Shown one piece after another: positions 19,100 through 33,900 of a DNA stretch of 64,000 nucleotides (its first letter is position 1; each line of letters starts with the position of its first letter). The notes under the pieces were generated by a model that saw only the letters and a program-made list of their open reading frames with translations, ran no database searches and was not told the origin of the DNA. The position numbers were made by a program, and so were the translations under genes. This stretch comes from Oasisia sp. SBJ-2009 (taxonomy: Eukaryota; Annelida; Polychaeta; Sabellida; Siboglinidae), in NCBI GenBank assembly GCA_964017155.1, contig OZ024857.1, forward strand, positions 25,226,155 to 25,290,154, read 5' to 3'.

Positions 19100-21945
19100 G
19101 TAAGATTGCGGACAATTTAATATGTTGGTAATCTTCGATTGACTATGTAAGCGTGTAGTGTCACCAGGGATGGCCGTCGGGTTATCTGCATCAGGATCAG
19201 TGGCAGTCACACTCACAGTCACTCACGACTGTAGTCTACACTAGACTAGTGTTTTCACCAAGTCCAAGACCAAGGCAAGATATGTGATAGAATTAGGATG
19301 GTCGGACCAATTTTGTCTTCATAAATTTATTTTCAATGTTCTGATATTAGTCATTATAAGAAGTATAATGGTAGTTGTTTCATATATTTAAGTGACATAT
19401 TAAGCAAACTACATATCACAAAAAAAAAAAATTATGTGTAAAGTTAGGTACATCAGAAAAAATACAAATTACAAATACGTCCAATTTTATTCAAATTACA
19501 CCATATGATAGGGTTTAGTATGTAGTTTTCAACACATCTTGAAATGTTTTGATATCATTATTATTTCTGAAGTAATTCCACTTTTTGTGCTCAGAAAAGG
19601 GGAGATTTGTTGTATTGAATTCTGTCCATTTCTCGTGACCCGGAAGCTGGAGAACTGTGTTTGAGTACATAGCCATAAGAAAATGGTTATATAATAGCCT
19701 TTCCCTGAAGGTATTGGGGTGAAATAAAAAGTTATGTGATCTTGAAAAACATGTGAATATGATTTGACCTTGACCTAATTAGTTGACCTTAACTGCATAT
19801 TTGACCACATACAACAACATAAATTGAGTATAATTAATTAAAAAGGACTTCTATGCCACATTATTACATACGTAATTTTGATGGCATAATTAGTTGAGTT
19901 ATAATTAACATTTGACCTAATTACTAGGTTTAATTACATAAAACGGGGGAATAATTAGTAAGAAGATCAATTATACACATGGGGTTGAGTACTTAAATTT
20001 ATAAATATATAATTATGAATGAATAATTATTGATTCTCATCTTGTAAAATATGAAGTTTGTTGATGACCTAATTAGTGTACCTATATTTAGAATCTGACC
20101 TATTTATTAGGATTAATTACATAAAACGGGTGAAAATAAAATATATAAATATTATACGGGCAAATAAATTTGTTTTTAAAGTTTAAGATGCTTACCAATT
20201 TTAATAACGATTCTATGAAACGCAATTGTCAATGCAAATGTGAAGACGAAGTTTATAAACATTTTCCTTCAAATATTTTAGAATGACGTTCTAACATAAG
20301 CCCAAAACGGCTAAACTGAAATTATATGTATACATATATAATCACACAAGTGAATAATAACAGCAACAATACACGATGACTGTGATGAAAGTGGATTTAA
20401 TTAGTACTGGAAAGCGCCTACCAACACAGTCACTGGTGGCTGTGCAGCCGGCGTGTTACGGCATAGGCTATTGTAAATAAACGCACAGAACTGCAAAGGG
20501 TGCCAAAGTTGCCCACCTCGGTGTGTCGCCGGCCAGGCATGCACAATAATGCTACATATACCATTTTAAAGCTAATATACCATACTAGACGGCCTACGAG
20601 GTTTAATAGATGGCCTAGTTAGATTTATATGTCTATTTCACAAGTAAAGAAAACATCAAACTTCACTTCAATGCACAGAAAAGCGATCAATGGCAAAGTA
20701 AATAAAAACTGGCTGAAGATGTAAAACAATTATCCACTGGTTGATTCCATGGTCAAAAGACACTGTTTTCCTAATCAGTATGCAGCGGCAAAGCAAATTG
20801 ACCATGACCATGTGATTTCTGACGACGGCTGACGTGGGAAGACATCTTGGTCACAACTTTTGGAACGGAAATGACCGCGAGATTTTAATACGCCACCTAG
20901 TGGATTCTGATGTACCTAGTAAAGTTACCAAATTCATGACGTTTTCTGAATATAATATAATAAATAATTTTGCGTATAAACCCAAGTGCCCCCAACCTTG
21001 TTTTCGAGCGCAAGTCTTACGTGGCCTGTTGTAAAAGGTCATAATTTGTTAACAAATGATAGGTGAGGCATATTTTCAAACACATTTTGAAAAGTATTAT
21101 GTATCTAATAATTGACAAACTGTACCAACTGTTCAGATTATTGATTAGTATGATAGCGAAAGTGCTCCGTAGCTTACGATTTCCATAGTACTTAAGGATC
21201 ACATTAGTGAAGCACATTTTGAAAGTTCTCTTCATATTGTCCGTCCAATTCTGTTTATGGATCGGTTTTCCTCTAAGTTCACTTTGACTTAGTGAAACTG
21301 TCCTCTGGTTGACTGGTTTATTGGTTCTTTAGCTTCCCCATTGCCAGGCCCTGGGAAGAAGAAAAGAGGAGGAAGAACAAAAAGATGATAGGACAGTGTG
21401 AAGAAAAACACAAAGTTGAGGGCTGAAGGTGGAAGGCATGAAAGGCCACAATAAGTGGTGACACCTCACAGTCATATACTCCAATCAACATGAGGGAACA
21501 TGGCGATAGTCGGGTAGAAGTCAAGAAGAAATATAGTGAGTATTTTATCCCAAAAACAATTTATCTGATGCTTTGTTTGCATGGCATGCCCATTGATGAA
21601 ATAAGTGCTTATCATTAATACTATTGATGTATTGCTGAAGTTTTGGTGAAAATTTGATTTTTGTGAGTCATTATAGAAGTGTTCCTATATACAACTGTCA
21701 CAAGTGACAATATGCACAAGAGAAATCAAAACTCACAGAAGTGAAGTATATGCTTTATAATTATGTCACATAAAGGGGGCATGTTAAAGTGATTGTGGAA
21801 GAATTTTGAAAGCTATTGTGTGAGGGCTGCTTGAAACCGTGGGGATGCACACATTTCACTACTTAGATAACATCTAATGAATAATCAGTACTTATATTAC
21901 TATCTAGGGGTTCAGTAGTGACTGTAGTAATAGTTGAATACAATG
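19100..21945. other. No gene seen; possible long intron
   Basis: AT-rich. TGACCTTGACC-type words cluster at 19,760-19,800, and TTAATTACATAAAACGGG occurs at about 19,930 and 20,112, marking a local duplication of about 180 bases. A purine-rich stretch at 21,355-21,535 has a short open segment ending at a GTGAGT donor, but stops interrupt every longer reading. Confidence 0.4.
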
Positions 21946-22497
21946 TTAAGGGATACTCTGAACAGTCAGTGAGAGATTCACAGCATTTACTTACATCTGG
22001 ATAATATATTGGTTGTGCATAGTAATTGTGCACAAAGATGGTTAATAAACAAATAATTATAGTATAATTGTACCAGAACCACTCCATGTTGGATTCAGGC
22101 CGCTGCCGTCTTGAGATTTATGCGCCAGGGACGTAAACTGCTTACGTCAACCAGATGCATGCACTTTCGAACACTCTGTCTGTCCAATGGTATTTGATGT
22201 ATTCAGTACCCCGTGGGTTGCTTACGTCACTATCACAATTATTAGCGAAGATTCCACCAATGCTTGCCTTTTTCAACAATGCGCTGGCCAGTGACGTAAA
22301 CAACTTGGCTTACGTCACTGGTGCATAAGTCTCAAGATGGCAGGACCCAGAATCTAAGATAGCATCTTTTTGATATCAGTAAACTATAACTAATTGTTTA
22401 TTAACGATATTTGTGCACAATTACTAGGCACAACCAATATAGTATACATATGTAAGTTAATATTGTGAACCTCTCACTGACTGGAGTATCCCTTTAA
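21946..22497. mobile_element. Non-autonomous DNA transposon with long terminal inverted repeats, TTAA-flanked
   Basis: The left end reads TTAAGGGATACTCTG and the right end GGAGTATCCCTTTAA. The arms stay complementary inward for well over 150 bases with small gaps: TCAGTGAGAG, TATATTGGTTGTGC, TAGTAATTGTGCACAAA, GGTTAATAAACAA-like, then CTTGAGA-TTATGC near the centre. The element is about 552 bases and encodes nothing. The flanks fit a TTAA or TTA target duplication, typical of Kolobok- or Harbinger-type elements; I cannot decide between them. Confidence 0.75.
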
Positions 22498-23681
22498 TGT
22501 GTGTTGCACCCATAAAACAACTATATTATTTTATAATCATAACCACCTGGTGCTGTGTACCATTCCCATGGTAGTCTAGAGTCCATTTATTTTAGGTAAA
22601 TGCATATCTGGTCAATTAGATGAGTTGGCAAATGTATATAGGTTTTTTGGCCAACTGGTGCATTTTGCATGGAAAGCTTCATCTGGCCAGGCTGAAATAG
22701 GCTTCTAAAATAGCAAACTGGCAGCATTATTGCAGCAGAATGCTTTTGGTCAAACAGTTGCTTACAGTTTCTTGAGCTCAGTAGATCCAATTAACCTATC
22801 TCATATTTATATTACAAAATTTAGTACAGTGTATTTTGCTATATTTGGGAAATATACAGTTTTTAAAAACATCCTTCTTAGTTCTTTGGGCTGAAGGTTC
22901 AATGGATGTATGGCATCACTCTGTGTCTGCTATATGCGGTTAGCTTCAATATCTAAGAAACTGTTTCAAGAGAATCTGTTTTTTATAATTTGGCATAGAA
23001 GTATCTTTAGAATGTATGGGGTGCTCAGAGAGGGGTAGCCCCTCTGATGGAAAGGACATAAGAGTCATACGGACACCTTATTTAAGTCTAAGAAATTATA
23101 TTGAAAATCGTACATGTATTTAAACTACAGGCTTCATTATTTATGTATAACTTTGATCATAATGTATTACCTAAGTCATTTAGAAATGTTGTAATAAAAA
23201 AGCATGTTACCATAGATACAATTCAAGCTTCTTATTCAAGAAAAACCCAGAACAAACATTTCTTCGAAATTACCTAGACATAATTTTATAAGAGTGGAAC
23301 AAAATAGATGAACAAATAAGAAATGTTAATCACAGGTCGAAGTTTAAACAAATGTTACGTGTGTTCTACTTAAATACTTACCAAACTCAAATGATATGTT
23401 TAAACCCTAGATGTCAAGCAAATAAGTTGCTATGCTTACCATGGTGTTTAATTTCATTCTTAAAAGTAGCCCAAGTTAAGTCGAATCTTGTTTGGATTCA
23501 TCCATGCTCATCCACGTTGCTTATATTTCTTACATAATTATACTCATTTATATTCAAAGAGTGGTTCAGTTTTCTAGGATTGTTGTTGTATACCACCAGC
23601 AACAGTAACAAAGCAGCAACAAACCAAATACACTGTATAGGTGCACACTTGCAGTGCCTTAATTATACAGTATGTGAAATA
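22498..23681. other. No gene seen
   Basis: AT-rich sequence with short ORFs only. No splice-flanked open segment or terminal repeat was found. It may be intronic if the exon at 19,027 belongs with those in the macro-repeat region. Confidence 0.4.
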
Positions 23682-25445
23682 CAGGACTCGACATTGGCAC
23701 TTGGCCCGATGGCCCGACGCATGCTTTAAAGCTGCCGGGCCAGTTCGGGCCACTGGTTTTTTATTTCTACTGGCCCGGTGGGACAGTGGTTTCAATCCCC
23801 AACTGACCACCGTTGAAGTTTCCGTAACCTGACCCTTCACAGAGAAATAGAACGACCTTAATAACATTAGTCTATTTATTAACATTCGTTTTGTTACATT
23901 TTATATCATATATGCCTGATTCTGCAGTAACAGTTTTCAGGCACAACCAAAACTAAGAAATGTTTTTTATGACACACAGCTATAGTTTCAAGCCCCAAGC
24001 CCGCTGTATACCTGTCAAACCAGTCAGTCATGAATTTGACTTCGCCAACTTTGCTTTAACCTAAATGCAATTATACAAAACAAACTATTTATAGAAAGTG
24101 TCAATAAGTAAATCAACTGTTAATATCATATATTAAAAAGTTAGTTTTTACAATGTTCGAGCTCATTAAATGGCCTACAGTGCAGGCTGTAATAAATAAT
24201 ATTGTACTTTTACGTTTTTGTTTTATATTATTTTTCGAATTTAAACTGAGTTTATTATGTGATATGTAGAAGAGACACAACATTGACAGAAGATCTTGAC
24301 AGTACAGTAATTAATTGAGCTTGATATTTAATTTCTCGAAAATATGTAATAATCCATGTAATAGTCTAAATAAATGTGCTAAAATTGTATAGTGTGAATG
24401 TTGCCTCAGATTGTATATTAGCAGACTGACACCACGACTAAAGCATTTCATTTAACGTCTATAGTTTTCTCTTATTATTGTTGCAATCTGAAATATCTAC
24501 ATTTAAAAAACATGCAACAGTAATCAGTCTGTTAGCAATAAACCGCCCTGACACTCGGTCAGGTTGGTGAACAAATAAGAGTAAGACAGCTAGAGTTATT
24601 GGATGAACTTGTAGATCTGCATTGTTTTAATGTTATACAATAACCACATGTTCAAATAATCACCATACATAGTAAACATGTGCAAGTATACAGACAATCG
24701 CCACATAACAATGCAAACTTCCTGATCTACAAGTCAGACTACCTTAGATACTAACTATCTGCACACTACTTACTAACATCTACACAATACATTTATAATA
24801 ATCGAACTATAAACATAGGTAAAATTATACAATAATCGAACTACCCACATAAGTAAAACAGTCAATAAGGGAGGGTGGGTGGGAGTGTAAAATTAACCGG
24901 GTAAAATAATACAAACAGTGTCGATGAATATCGATTAACTGAGTAGAACGGCTGCTGAAGCAAGTGAGGCCGATTTAACGCCAAACAACACTTTAAATAA
25001 GACCTATTGCGAGACACCAAACCAGCTAGGCCTTGTGAAACACTCAACCAGATTGTGAAACACCAAAACAGGAAACCACTGTGTAAACAGAGCTATGTCT
25101 ATAGACATTGACTGATGACCCTGGCTTTGCACAACTGGGCCATAATTAAGATTCTGAGTAGCCTGGTGAATAACAAAGTACATAGTAATGCAAAAGAAAT
25201 CACGTTTCCATCACCCGTGATTAATACATAATTAAAAAATATTTTACTTCTCATATATAGAGCTTCAGAATGTCTTCATGACATCACTCCTATAAAACTT
25301 GGTCTTCTAAAGCAGTGCATGTGCACATCGGTAGCAGTAGATTTTATTTACAACATTCGGGCCAGTAACTTTTTGGGGGGCCAGTAACTTTTCAAATCTA
25401 CTGGCCCGAGGGCCAGTGGATACAAAAGCTTAATGTCAAGGCCTG
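23682..25445. mobile_element. Non-autonomous DNA transposon with CAGG...CCTG ends
   Basis: The left end begins CAGGACTCGACATTGGC and continues with clustered GGCCCG and GGGCCAGT words. The reverse complement of the right end begins CAGGCCTTGACATTAAGC and continues with CCACTGGCCCTCGGGCCAGT. The base groups just outside are AAATA on both sides, a 5-bp direct repeat that fits a target-site duplication. About 1.76 kb long, without a transposase frame. Ends of this type (CAGG-CTYGACATT followed by CTGGCCC) are common in invertebrate elements of the hAT kind, but a 5-bp duplication is not the hAT standard of 8, so the superfamily is open. Confidence 0.65.
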
Positions 25446-25556
25446 AAATAACTATTGTACAGTAAAAGAAAATTTTTTCTTTGACTTTTTCGTAGCTATA
25501 GCAGCACCACACAGCAAACTGGTCACGCCACCTACCCAGCAAACTGAGTGTGACCA

Positions 25557-25793
25557 TCATAAATAAGGAGCCACGTACACCACTATACCCAGCGTGTGAT
25601 CAACCCAACCATTAATCACATGTAAATCTGCCAACAAGACGACAACTGCACAGTAAGTGTCACTACTGCTTTCAGATTCTTTAGGTAATAAATCATGTCC
25701 TGTTGTGTATTGATCTTGCATTCCTGCGTCTCCAGTTAAAGGCACTGCTATTTTTAGCAATACATAATGAGATGCCAATGAGATATCCTCCAA
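25557..25793 (-). CDS. Possible terminal coding exon, unidentified
   Basis: On the minus strand a good acceptor (TTCTATTCAG, ending before 25,793) leads straight into 78 open codons and a TGA. The segment is less AT-rich than its surroundings and encodes a mixed, soluble-looking peptide (it includes LADLHVINGWVDHTLG). I recognise no family and see no upstream partner exon, so it may be chance or part of a repeat. Confidence 0.2.
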   Translation of the reverse strand: MEDISLASHYVLLKIAVPLTGDAGMQDQYTTGHDLLPKESESSSDTYCAVVVLLADLHVINGWVDHTLGIVVYVAPYL

Positions 25794-26390
25794 CTGAATA
25801 GAACTGTGTCAAGAGTTGAAAAAACGGGACCAGTGGTGCCATGTGACTGGAAGCCTCATTTTGACAACCATTCTAGTAGTTGTATGTTGCATGCGTAAGC
25901 AAGAACAGCTAGAGTAAGTAGAAAGTACTTGATAAAGTTAGTAATCTTTTTAAAAATGCATCAGATTAAGGGTGAACCATCATTAATATGTTTTGTTCAC
26001 CACTATTTGTGCAGCAGTTATATAATATGGTGAGAAGAATGTCATGTCAGTCACTGCATGTGATAGGTTGGTTGATAATTGGGGATCTAGAAGGTTACTT
26101 CAGTCATTTCTAATAATCCAGTTTTGATCAACCCACAAGTTCTAAATATGGTCATGTGGCATTCCAGAGTTAATTTGAATTGACCAACAAGTAAACTAGG
26201 ACAGAGGCAAGACTTTGAAGTTAAATTTGTGTGCATTTGTGATCATAACATATTACACTTGCGACAATTCAGATATAGATTGGCTTAGTCACAATATGAT
26301 ACTTTGAACGTTGACCGTTAACCACATTCCTATCAAGTAACTGTACATTTGGGCCTTTTAGGCTGTAGTGAGGCTAGGGGCTGGTCAACA
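25794..26390. other. No gene seen
   Basis: AT-rich single-copy-looking sequence with no ORF, repeat or splice pattern I can support. Confidence 0.4.
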
Positions 26391-27441
26391 TTAACCCTCA
26401 AGGCCAGATTAATGGAAATAAATACCTGCTAATGAATTAAATTAAAATGAGAAATTGTGTTGTGACCGAATCGTGTGCCATATACTTGAGTTGCATAAAT
26501 GCAAATAAATAAATAATTTCTGGTATGACATCAGTAGTACTACTTCCTTGTATAAATACCCAAATATGTGCCAGATATGTAAATTATTTATCCAAATATG
26601 AATTATAAAAGTTTGAACAACTTTGTGTAATAAAATATTTGTTATTAATAATTTACCGATACTTGCTGCGTATGAAATATTAATAAATTACTATACTGTA
26701 AAATGTACAACTAATTACATGTCTGTGGTAAACAAAAGTGAAATAATTTTGTTTTTTGCGAATGCTTGTATTTTCCATATTTTATAAAATGGCATTCTTC
26801 GCAGAATAATTAAGTCAGCATTATATTTCAAATGTGTAGTCATATTGCAATTCATTCCCCTTCGATAACAGTGTTCGTCATAAACTCGATTTGAAAATGT
26901 TATCAAAGTCTGAATTACTGAAGTTCGACATAGCGACATCGTTTAGTAATTACAACGAAGCTAAAAACCACCAACCGCGTCATCGAGCCGCGCAGTAATA
27001 TTTGTTTGTAACAAAATAGACAGCTCAAAAGTGAGCATGTAATCATAGAAACTGTTGGCAGACACATTGATTTAGACAATTTGTGTGTTCTTCCATGATT
27101 TTCATCCCTGCAGCAAATGTTTGAATTTAATCTTATTGGCTGAAAATATATTCACTGCATGACAAGCAGTACCGGAAATGGAGTTTGACGCTGAGTTCGA
27201 CTACAAAACTGCATGGCAATTGATGCTATATATACACGAAAATAGCCTGCATTACAAAATATTGACGGTTGCCAATGAAACTTCAATGTTATTACATGCG
27301 AACCGCTGAAATAAACAGCCATTATTCGATGACACAGTTTTGCGGTGCGCAGTTTAAATGTATGTACTCAGGTTGGTTCGGGCGTTCTGGCCATGAAAGG
27401 GACTCGGGTTGATTTGGTCATTCTGACCACGAGAGGGTTAA
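26391..27441. mobile_element. Possible piggyBac-like non-autonomous element (TTAACCCTC ends)
   Basis: The left end reads TTAACCCTCAAGGCCAGA; the reverse complement of the right end reads TTAACCCTCTCGTGGTCAGA. Nine terminal bases match, with weaker similarity beyond, and both ends carry TTAA. TTAACCCTY ends are typical of piggyBac-derived elements. The left boundary of the macro-repeat (26,751) falls inside it, so the later macro-unit copies hold only its right two thirds. Confidence 0.3.
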
Positions 27442-27990
27442 TAGTCATGTACAATACGTCACTGATTAACAAAAAATCTTGACCAAATTTGCCATGCATG
27501 TTTATTAACAAATATGAACTTACAATTCATTTGCATTTATTCTAATCCACCGAACTCATTTGCATGTATTCTAGTCCACCGTATTGCATGTCATAACATG
27601 CAGGTAACAACTATTGAAAAAATCCATGACTGTATCTTGTATAGTTTTCTGTTTAATTTTGTATGTATATAGAACATAATTATGCCAAAAATACAATGTT
27701 AAGAAAAATGCAAGAAAACAATTTAAAACATGTTGTAAAGTTGATGTGTCAGCATACACCAATAATTTCCCATCAAGCATCTTAATGTGTTCAATGTGTC
27801 TGTGACACTTGACAAATGTTTGCTGTCCACAGGGAATGTGTCCAGAGATAGCCAGATCAATATCAATGCATATTGGTATATTGAGCTTAACTATATTATA
27901 TAGGCTTTTTTAATGTGTTAAACAGAACAGCACACTTCTTAATGAAGTTAGACCTAAATGTAATAAAAGCAAGACACAACCAATCACAAT
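26751..27990. repeat. Left spacer, macro-unit 1
   Basis: Single-copy-style AT-rich DNA, not satellite. It carries a piggyBac-like right end at 27,438 and a short region around 26,930 where the minus strand reads like a decayed ORF start, broken by stops. This copy differs from all the later ones at several shared positions (for example CTAGTCC against CTTGTCC near 27,572, and AATAATTTCC against AATCATTTCC near 27,762), so it is the outgroup of the five. Confidence 0.9.
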
Positions 27991-30900
27991 GAACTGGCCA
28001 CTGAACACACTGCAGACACAGGGCATCACAAACAACATGAACACACTCCACACAGACAGGGCATCACAAACCACAATAAACACACTACACAGACACAAGG
28101 CGTCAACAACCACAGTGAACACACTCCACACAGACACAGGGCATCACCAACCACAGTGAACACACTACACAGACACAAGGCATCAACAACAATAGTGAAC
28201 ACACCCCACACAGACACAGGGCATCACAAACCACAGTGAACACATTACACAGACACAAGGCATCAACAACCACAGTGAACACACTCCACTCAGACACAGG
28301 GCATCGGGCAACCACAGTGAACACACTACACAGACACAAGGCGTCAACAACAACAGTGAACACACTCCATGCAGACACAGGACATCACAAACCACAGTGA
28401 ACACACTACACAGACACAAGGCGTCAACAACCACAGTGAACACACTCCATGCAGACACAGGACATCACAAACCACAGTGAACACACTACACAGACACAAG
28501 GTATCAGCAACCACAGTGAACACACTCCATGCAGACACAGGGCATCACAAACCACAGTGAACACACTACACAGACACAAGGCGTCAACAACCACAGTGAA
28601 CACACTCCATGCAGACACAGGACATCACAAACCACAGTGAACACACTCTACACAGACACAAGGCATCACCAACAACAGTGAACACACTACACAGACACAG
28701 GACATCACCAACAACAGTGAACACACTACACACAGACACAGGGCATCACCAACAACAGTGAACACACTCTACACAAACACAGGGCATCACCAACAACAGT
28801 GAACACACTCCACACAAACACAGGGCATCACCAACAACAGTGAACACACTTCACAGACACAAGACGCCAGCAAACAGTGAACACACTCCAGACAGACAAA
28901 AGGAATTATCAGCTATAGTCAAGCCTTGTTTCACACAGTGAACACACTCCACTCAGACACAGGGCATCGGGCAACCACAGTGAACACACTACACAGACAC
29001 AAGGCGTCAACAACAACAGTGAACACACTCCATGCAGACACAGGACATCACAAACCACAGTGAACACACTACACAGACACAAGGCGTCAACAACCACAGT
29101 GAACACACTCCATGCAGACACAGGACATCACAAACCACAGTGAACACACTACACAGACACAAGGTATCAGCAACCACAGTGAACACACTCCATGCAGACA
29201 CAGGGCATCACAAACCACAGTGAACACACTACACAGACACAAGGCGTCAACAACCACAGTGAACACACTCCATGCAGACACAGGACATCACAAACCACAG
29301 TGAACACACTCTACACAGACACAAGGCATCACCAACAACAGTGAACACACTACACAGACACAGGACATCACCAACAACAGTGAACACACTGCATACAGAC
29401 TCAGGGCATCACCAACAACAGTGAACACACTACACACAAACACAGGACATCACCAACAACAGTGAACACACTACACACAAACACAGGACATCACCAACAA
29501 CAGTGAACACACTGCATACAGACACAGGCCATCACCAACAACAGTGAACACACTCTACACAGACACAGGGCATCACAAACCACAGTAAACACACTACACA
29601 CAAACACAGGGCATCACAAACCACAATGAACACACTCTACACAGACACAGGGCATCACCAACAACAGTGAACACACTCTACATAAACACAGGGCATCACA
29701 AACCACAATGAACACACTCTACACAGACACAGGGTATCACCAACAGCAGTGAACACACAACACAGACACAGGGCATCATCAACAACAGTGAACACACTCT
29801 ACACAGACACAGGGCATCACCAACAACAGTGAACACACTCTACACAGACACAGGGCATCACCAACAACAGTGAACACACTCTACACAGACACAGGGCATC
29901 ACCAACAACAGTGAACACACTCTACACAGACACAGGGCATCACCAACAACAGTGAACACACTACACACAGACACAGGGCATCACCAACAACAGTGAACAC
30001 ACTCTACACAAACACAGGGCATTACCAACAACAGTGAACACACTCCACACAAACACAGGGCATCACCAACAACAGTGAACACACTTCACAGACACAAGAC
30101 GCCAGCAAACAGTGAACACACTTCACAGACACAAGACGCCAGCAAACAGTGAACACACTCCAGACAGACAAAAGGAATTATCAGCTATAGTCAAGCCTTG
30201 TTTCACACAGTGAACGCACTCCACTCAGACACAGGGCATCGGGCAACCACAGTGAATACACTACACAGACACAAGGCGTCAACAACAACAGTGAACACAC
30301 TCCATGCAGACACAGGACATCACAAACCACAGTGAACACACTACACAGACACAAGGTATCAGCAACCACAGTGAACACACTCCATGCAGACACAGGGCAT
30401 CACAAACCACAGTGAACACACTACACAGACACAAGGCGTCAACAACCACAGTGAACACACTCCATGCAGACACAGGACATCACAAACCACAGTGAACACA
30501 CTCTACACAGACACAAGGCATCACCAACAACAGTGAACACACTACACAGACACAGGACATCACCAACAACAGTGAACACACTACACACAGACACAGGGCA
30601 TCACCAACAACAGTGAACACACTCTACACAAACACAGGGCATCACCAACAACAGTGAACACACTCCACACAAACACAGGGCATCACCAACAACAGTGAAC
30701 ACACTTCACAGACACAAGACGCCAGCAAACAGTGAACACACTCCAGACAGACAAAAGGAATTATCAGCTATAGTCAAGCCTTGTTTCACACAGTGAACAC
30801 ACTCCACTCAGACACAGGGCATCGGGCAACCACAGTGAACACACTACACAGACACAAGGCGTCAACAACAACAGTGAACACACTCCATGCAGACACAGGA

Positions 30901-33900
30901 CATCACAAACCACAGTGAACACACTACACAGACACAAGGCGTCAACAACCACAGTGAACACACTCCATGCAGACACAGGACATCACAAACCACAGTGAAC
31001 ACACTACACAGACACAAGGTATCAGCAACCACAGTGAACACACTCCATGCAGACACAGGGCATCACAAACCACAGTGAACACACTACACAGACACAAGGC
31101 GTCAACAACCACAGTGAACACACTCCATGCAGACACAGGACATCACAAACCACAGTGAACACACTCTACACAGACACAAGGCATCACCAACAACAGTGAA
31201 CACACTACACAGACACAGGACATCACCAACAACAGTGAACACACTGCATACAGACTCAGGGCATCACCAACAACAGTGAACACACTACACACAAACACAG
31301 GACATCACCAACAACAGTGAACACACTACACACAAACACAGGACATCACCAACAACAGTGAACACACTGCATACAGACACAGGCCATCACCAACAACAGT
31401 GAACACACTCTACACAGACACAGGGCATCACAAACCACAGTAAACACACTACACACAAACACAGGGCATCACAAACCACAATGAACACACTCTACACAGA
31501 CACAGGGCATCACCAACAACAGTGAACACACTCTACATAAACACAGGGCATCACAAACCACAATGAACACACTCTACACAGACACAGGGTATCACCAACA
31601 GCAGTGAACACACTACACAGACACAGGGCATCATCAACAACAGTGAACACACTCTACACAGACACAGGGCATCACCAACAACAGTGAACACACTCTACAC
31701 AGACACAGGGCATCACCAACAACAGTGAACACACTCTACACAGACACAGGGCATCACCAACAACAGTGAACACACTCTACACAGACACAGGGCATCACCA
31801 ACAACAGTGAACACACTACACACAGACACAGGGCATCACCAACAACAGTGAACACACTCTACACAAACACAGGGCATTACCAACAACAGTGAACACACTC
31901 CACACAAACACAGGGCATCACCAACAACAGTGAACACACTTCACAGACACAAGACGCCAGCAAACAGTGAACACACTTCACAGACACAAGACGCCAGCAA
32001 ACAGTGAACACACTCCAGACAGACAAAAGGAATTATCAGCTATAGTCAAGCCTTGTTTCACACAGTGAACGCACTCCACTCAGACACAGGGCATCGGGCA
32101 ACCACAGTGAATACACTACACAGACACAAGGCGTCAACAACAACAGTGAACACACTCCATGCAGACACAGGACATCACAAACCACAGTGAACACACTACA
32201 CAGACACAAGGTATCAGCAACCACAGTGAACACACTCCATGCAGACACAGGGCATCACAAACCACAGTGAACACACTACACAGACACAAGGCGTCAACAA
32301 CCACAGTGAACACACTCCATGCAGACACAGGACATCACAAACCACAGTGAACACACTCTACACAGACACAAGGCATCACCAACAACAGTGAACACACTAC
32401 ACAGACACAGGACATCACCAACAACAGTGAACACACTGCATACAGACTCAGGGCATCACCAACAACAGTGAACACACTACACACAAACACAGGACATCAC
32501 CAACAACAGTGAACACACTACACACAAACACAGGACATCACCAACAACAGTGAACACACTGCATACAGACTCAGGCCATCACCAACAACAGTGAACACAC
32601 TCTACACAGACACAGGGCATCACAAACCACAGTAAACACACTACACACAAACACAGGGCATCACAAACCACAATGAACACACTCTACACAGACACAGGGC
32701 ATCACCAACAACAGTGAACACACTCTACACAAACACAGGGCATCACAAACCACAATGAACACACTCTACACAGACACAGGGTATCACCAACAACAGTGAA
32801 CACACTACACAGACACAGGGCATCATCAACAACAGTGAACACACTCTACACAGACACAGGGCATCACCAACAACAGTGAACACACTCTACACAGACACAG
32901 GGCATCACCAACAACAGTGAACACACTCTACACAGACACAGGGCATCACCAACAACAGTGAACACACTCTACACAGACACAGGGCATCACCAACAACAGT
33001 GAACACACTACACACAGACACAGGGCATCACCAACAACAGTGAACACACTCTACACAAACACAGGGCATCACCATCAACAGTGAACACACTCCACACAAA
33101 CACAGGGCATCACCAACAACAGTGAACACACTTCACAGACACAAGACGCCAGCAAACAGTGAACACACTCCAGACAGACAAAAGGAATTATCAGCTATAG
33201 TCAAGCCTTGTTTCACACAGTGAACACACTCCACTCAGACACAGGGCATCGGGCAACCACAGTGAACACACTACACAGACACAAGGCGTCAACAACAACA
33301 GTGAACACACTCCATGCAGACACAGGACACACAAACCACAGTGAACACACTACACAGACACAAGGCGTCAACAACCACAGTGAACACACTCCATGCAGAC
33401 ACAGGACATCACAAACCACAGTGAACACACTACACAGACACAAGGTATCAGCAACCACAGTGAACACACTCCATGCAGACACAGGGCATCACAAACCACA
33501 GTGAACACACTACACAGACACAAGGCGTCAACAACCACAGTGAACACACTCCATGCAGACACAGGACATCACAAACCACAGTGAACACACTCTACACAGA
33601 CACAAGGCATCACCAACAACAGTGAACACACTACACAGACACAGGACATCACCAACAACAGTGAACACACTGCATACAGACTCAGGGCATCACCAACAAC
33701 AGTGAACACACTACACACAAACACAGGACATCACCAACAACAGTGAACACACTACACACAAACACAGGACATCACCAACAACAGTGAACACACTGCATAC
33801 AGACTCAGGCCATCACCAACAACAGTGAACACACTCTACACAGACACAGGGCATCACAAACCACAGTAAACACACTACACACAAACACAGGGCATCACAA

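Noticed and set aside
21355..21535. Purine-rich possible exons ending at GTGAGT near 21,536
   Set aside because: Stops interrupt every reading compatible with the exon at 19,027, and the remaining open piece is about 22 codons.
26750..26939. Minus-strand ORF in the left spacer, repeated five times
   Set aside because: Continues differently in unit 1 and units 2-5, crosses the macro-unit junction, and has no recognisable domain.
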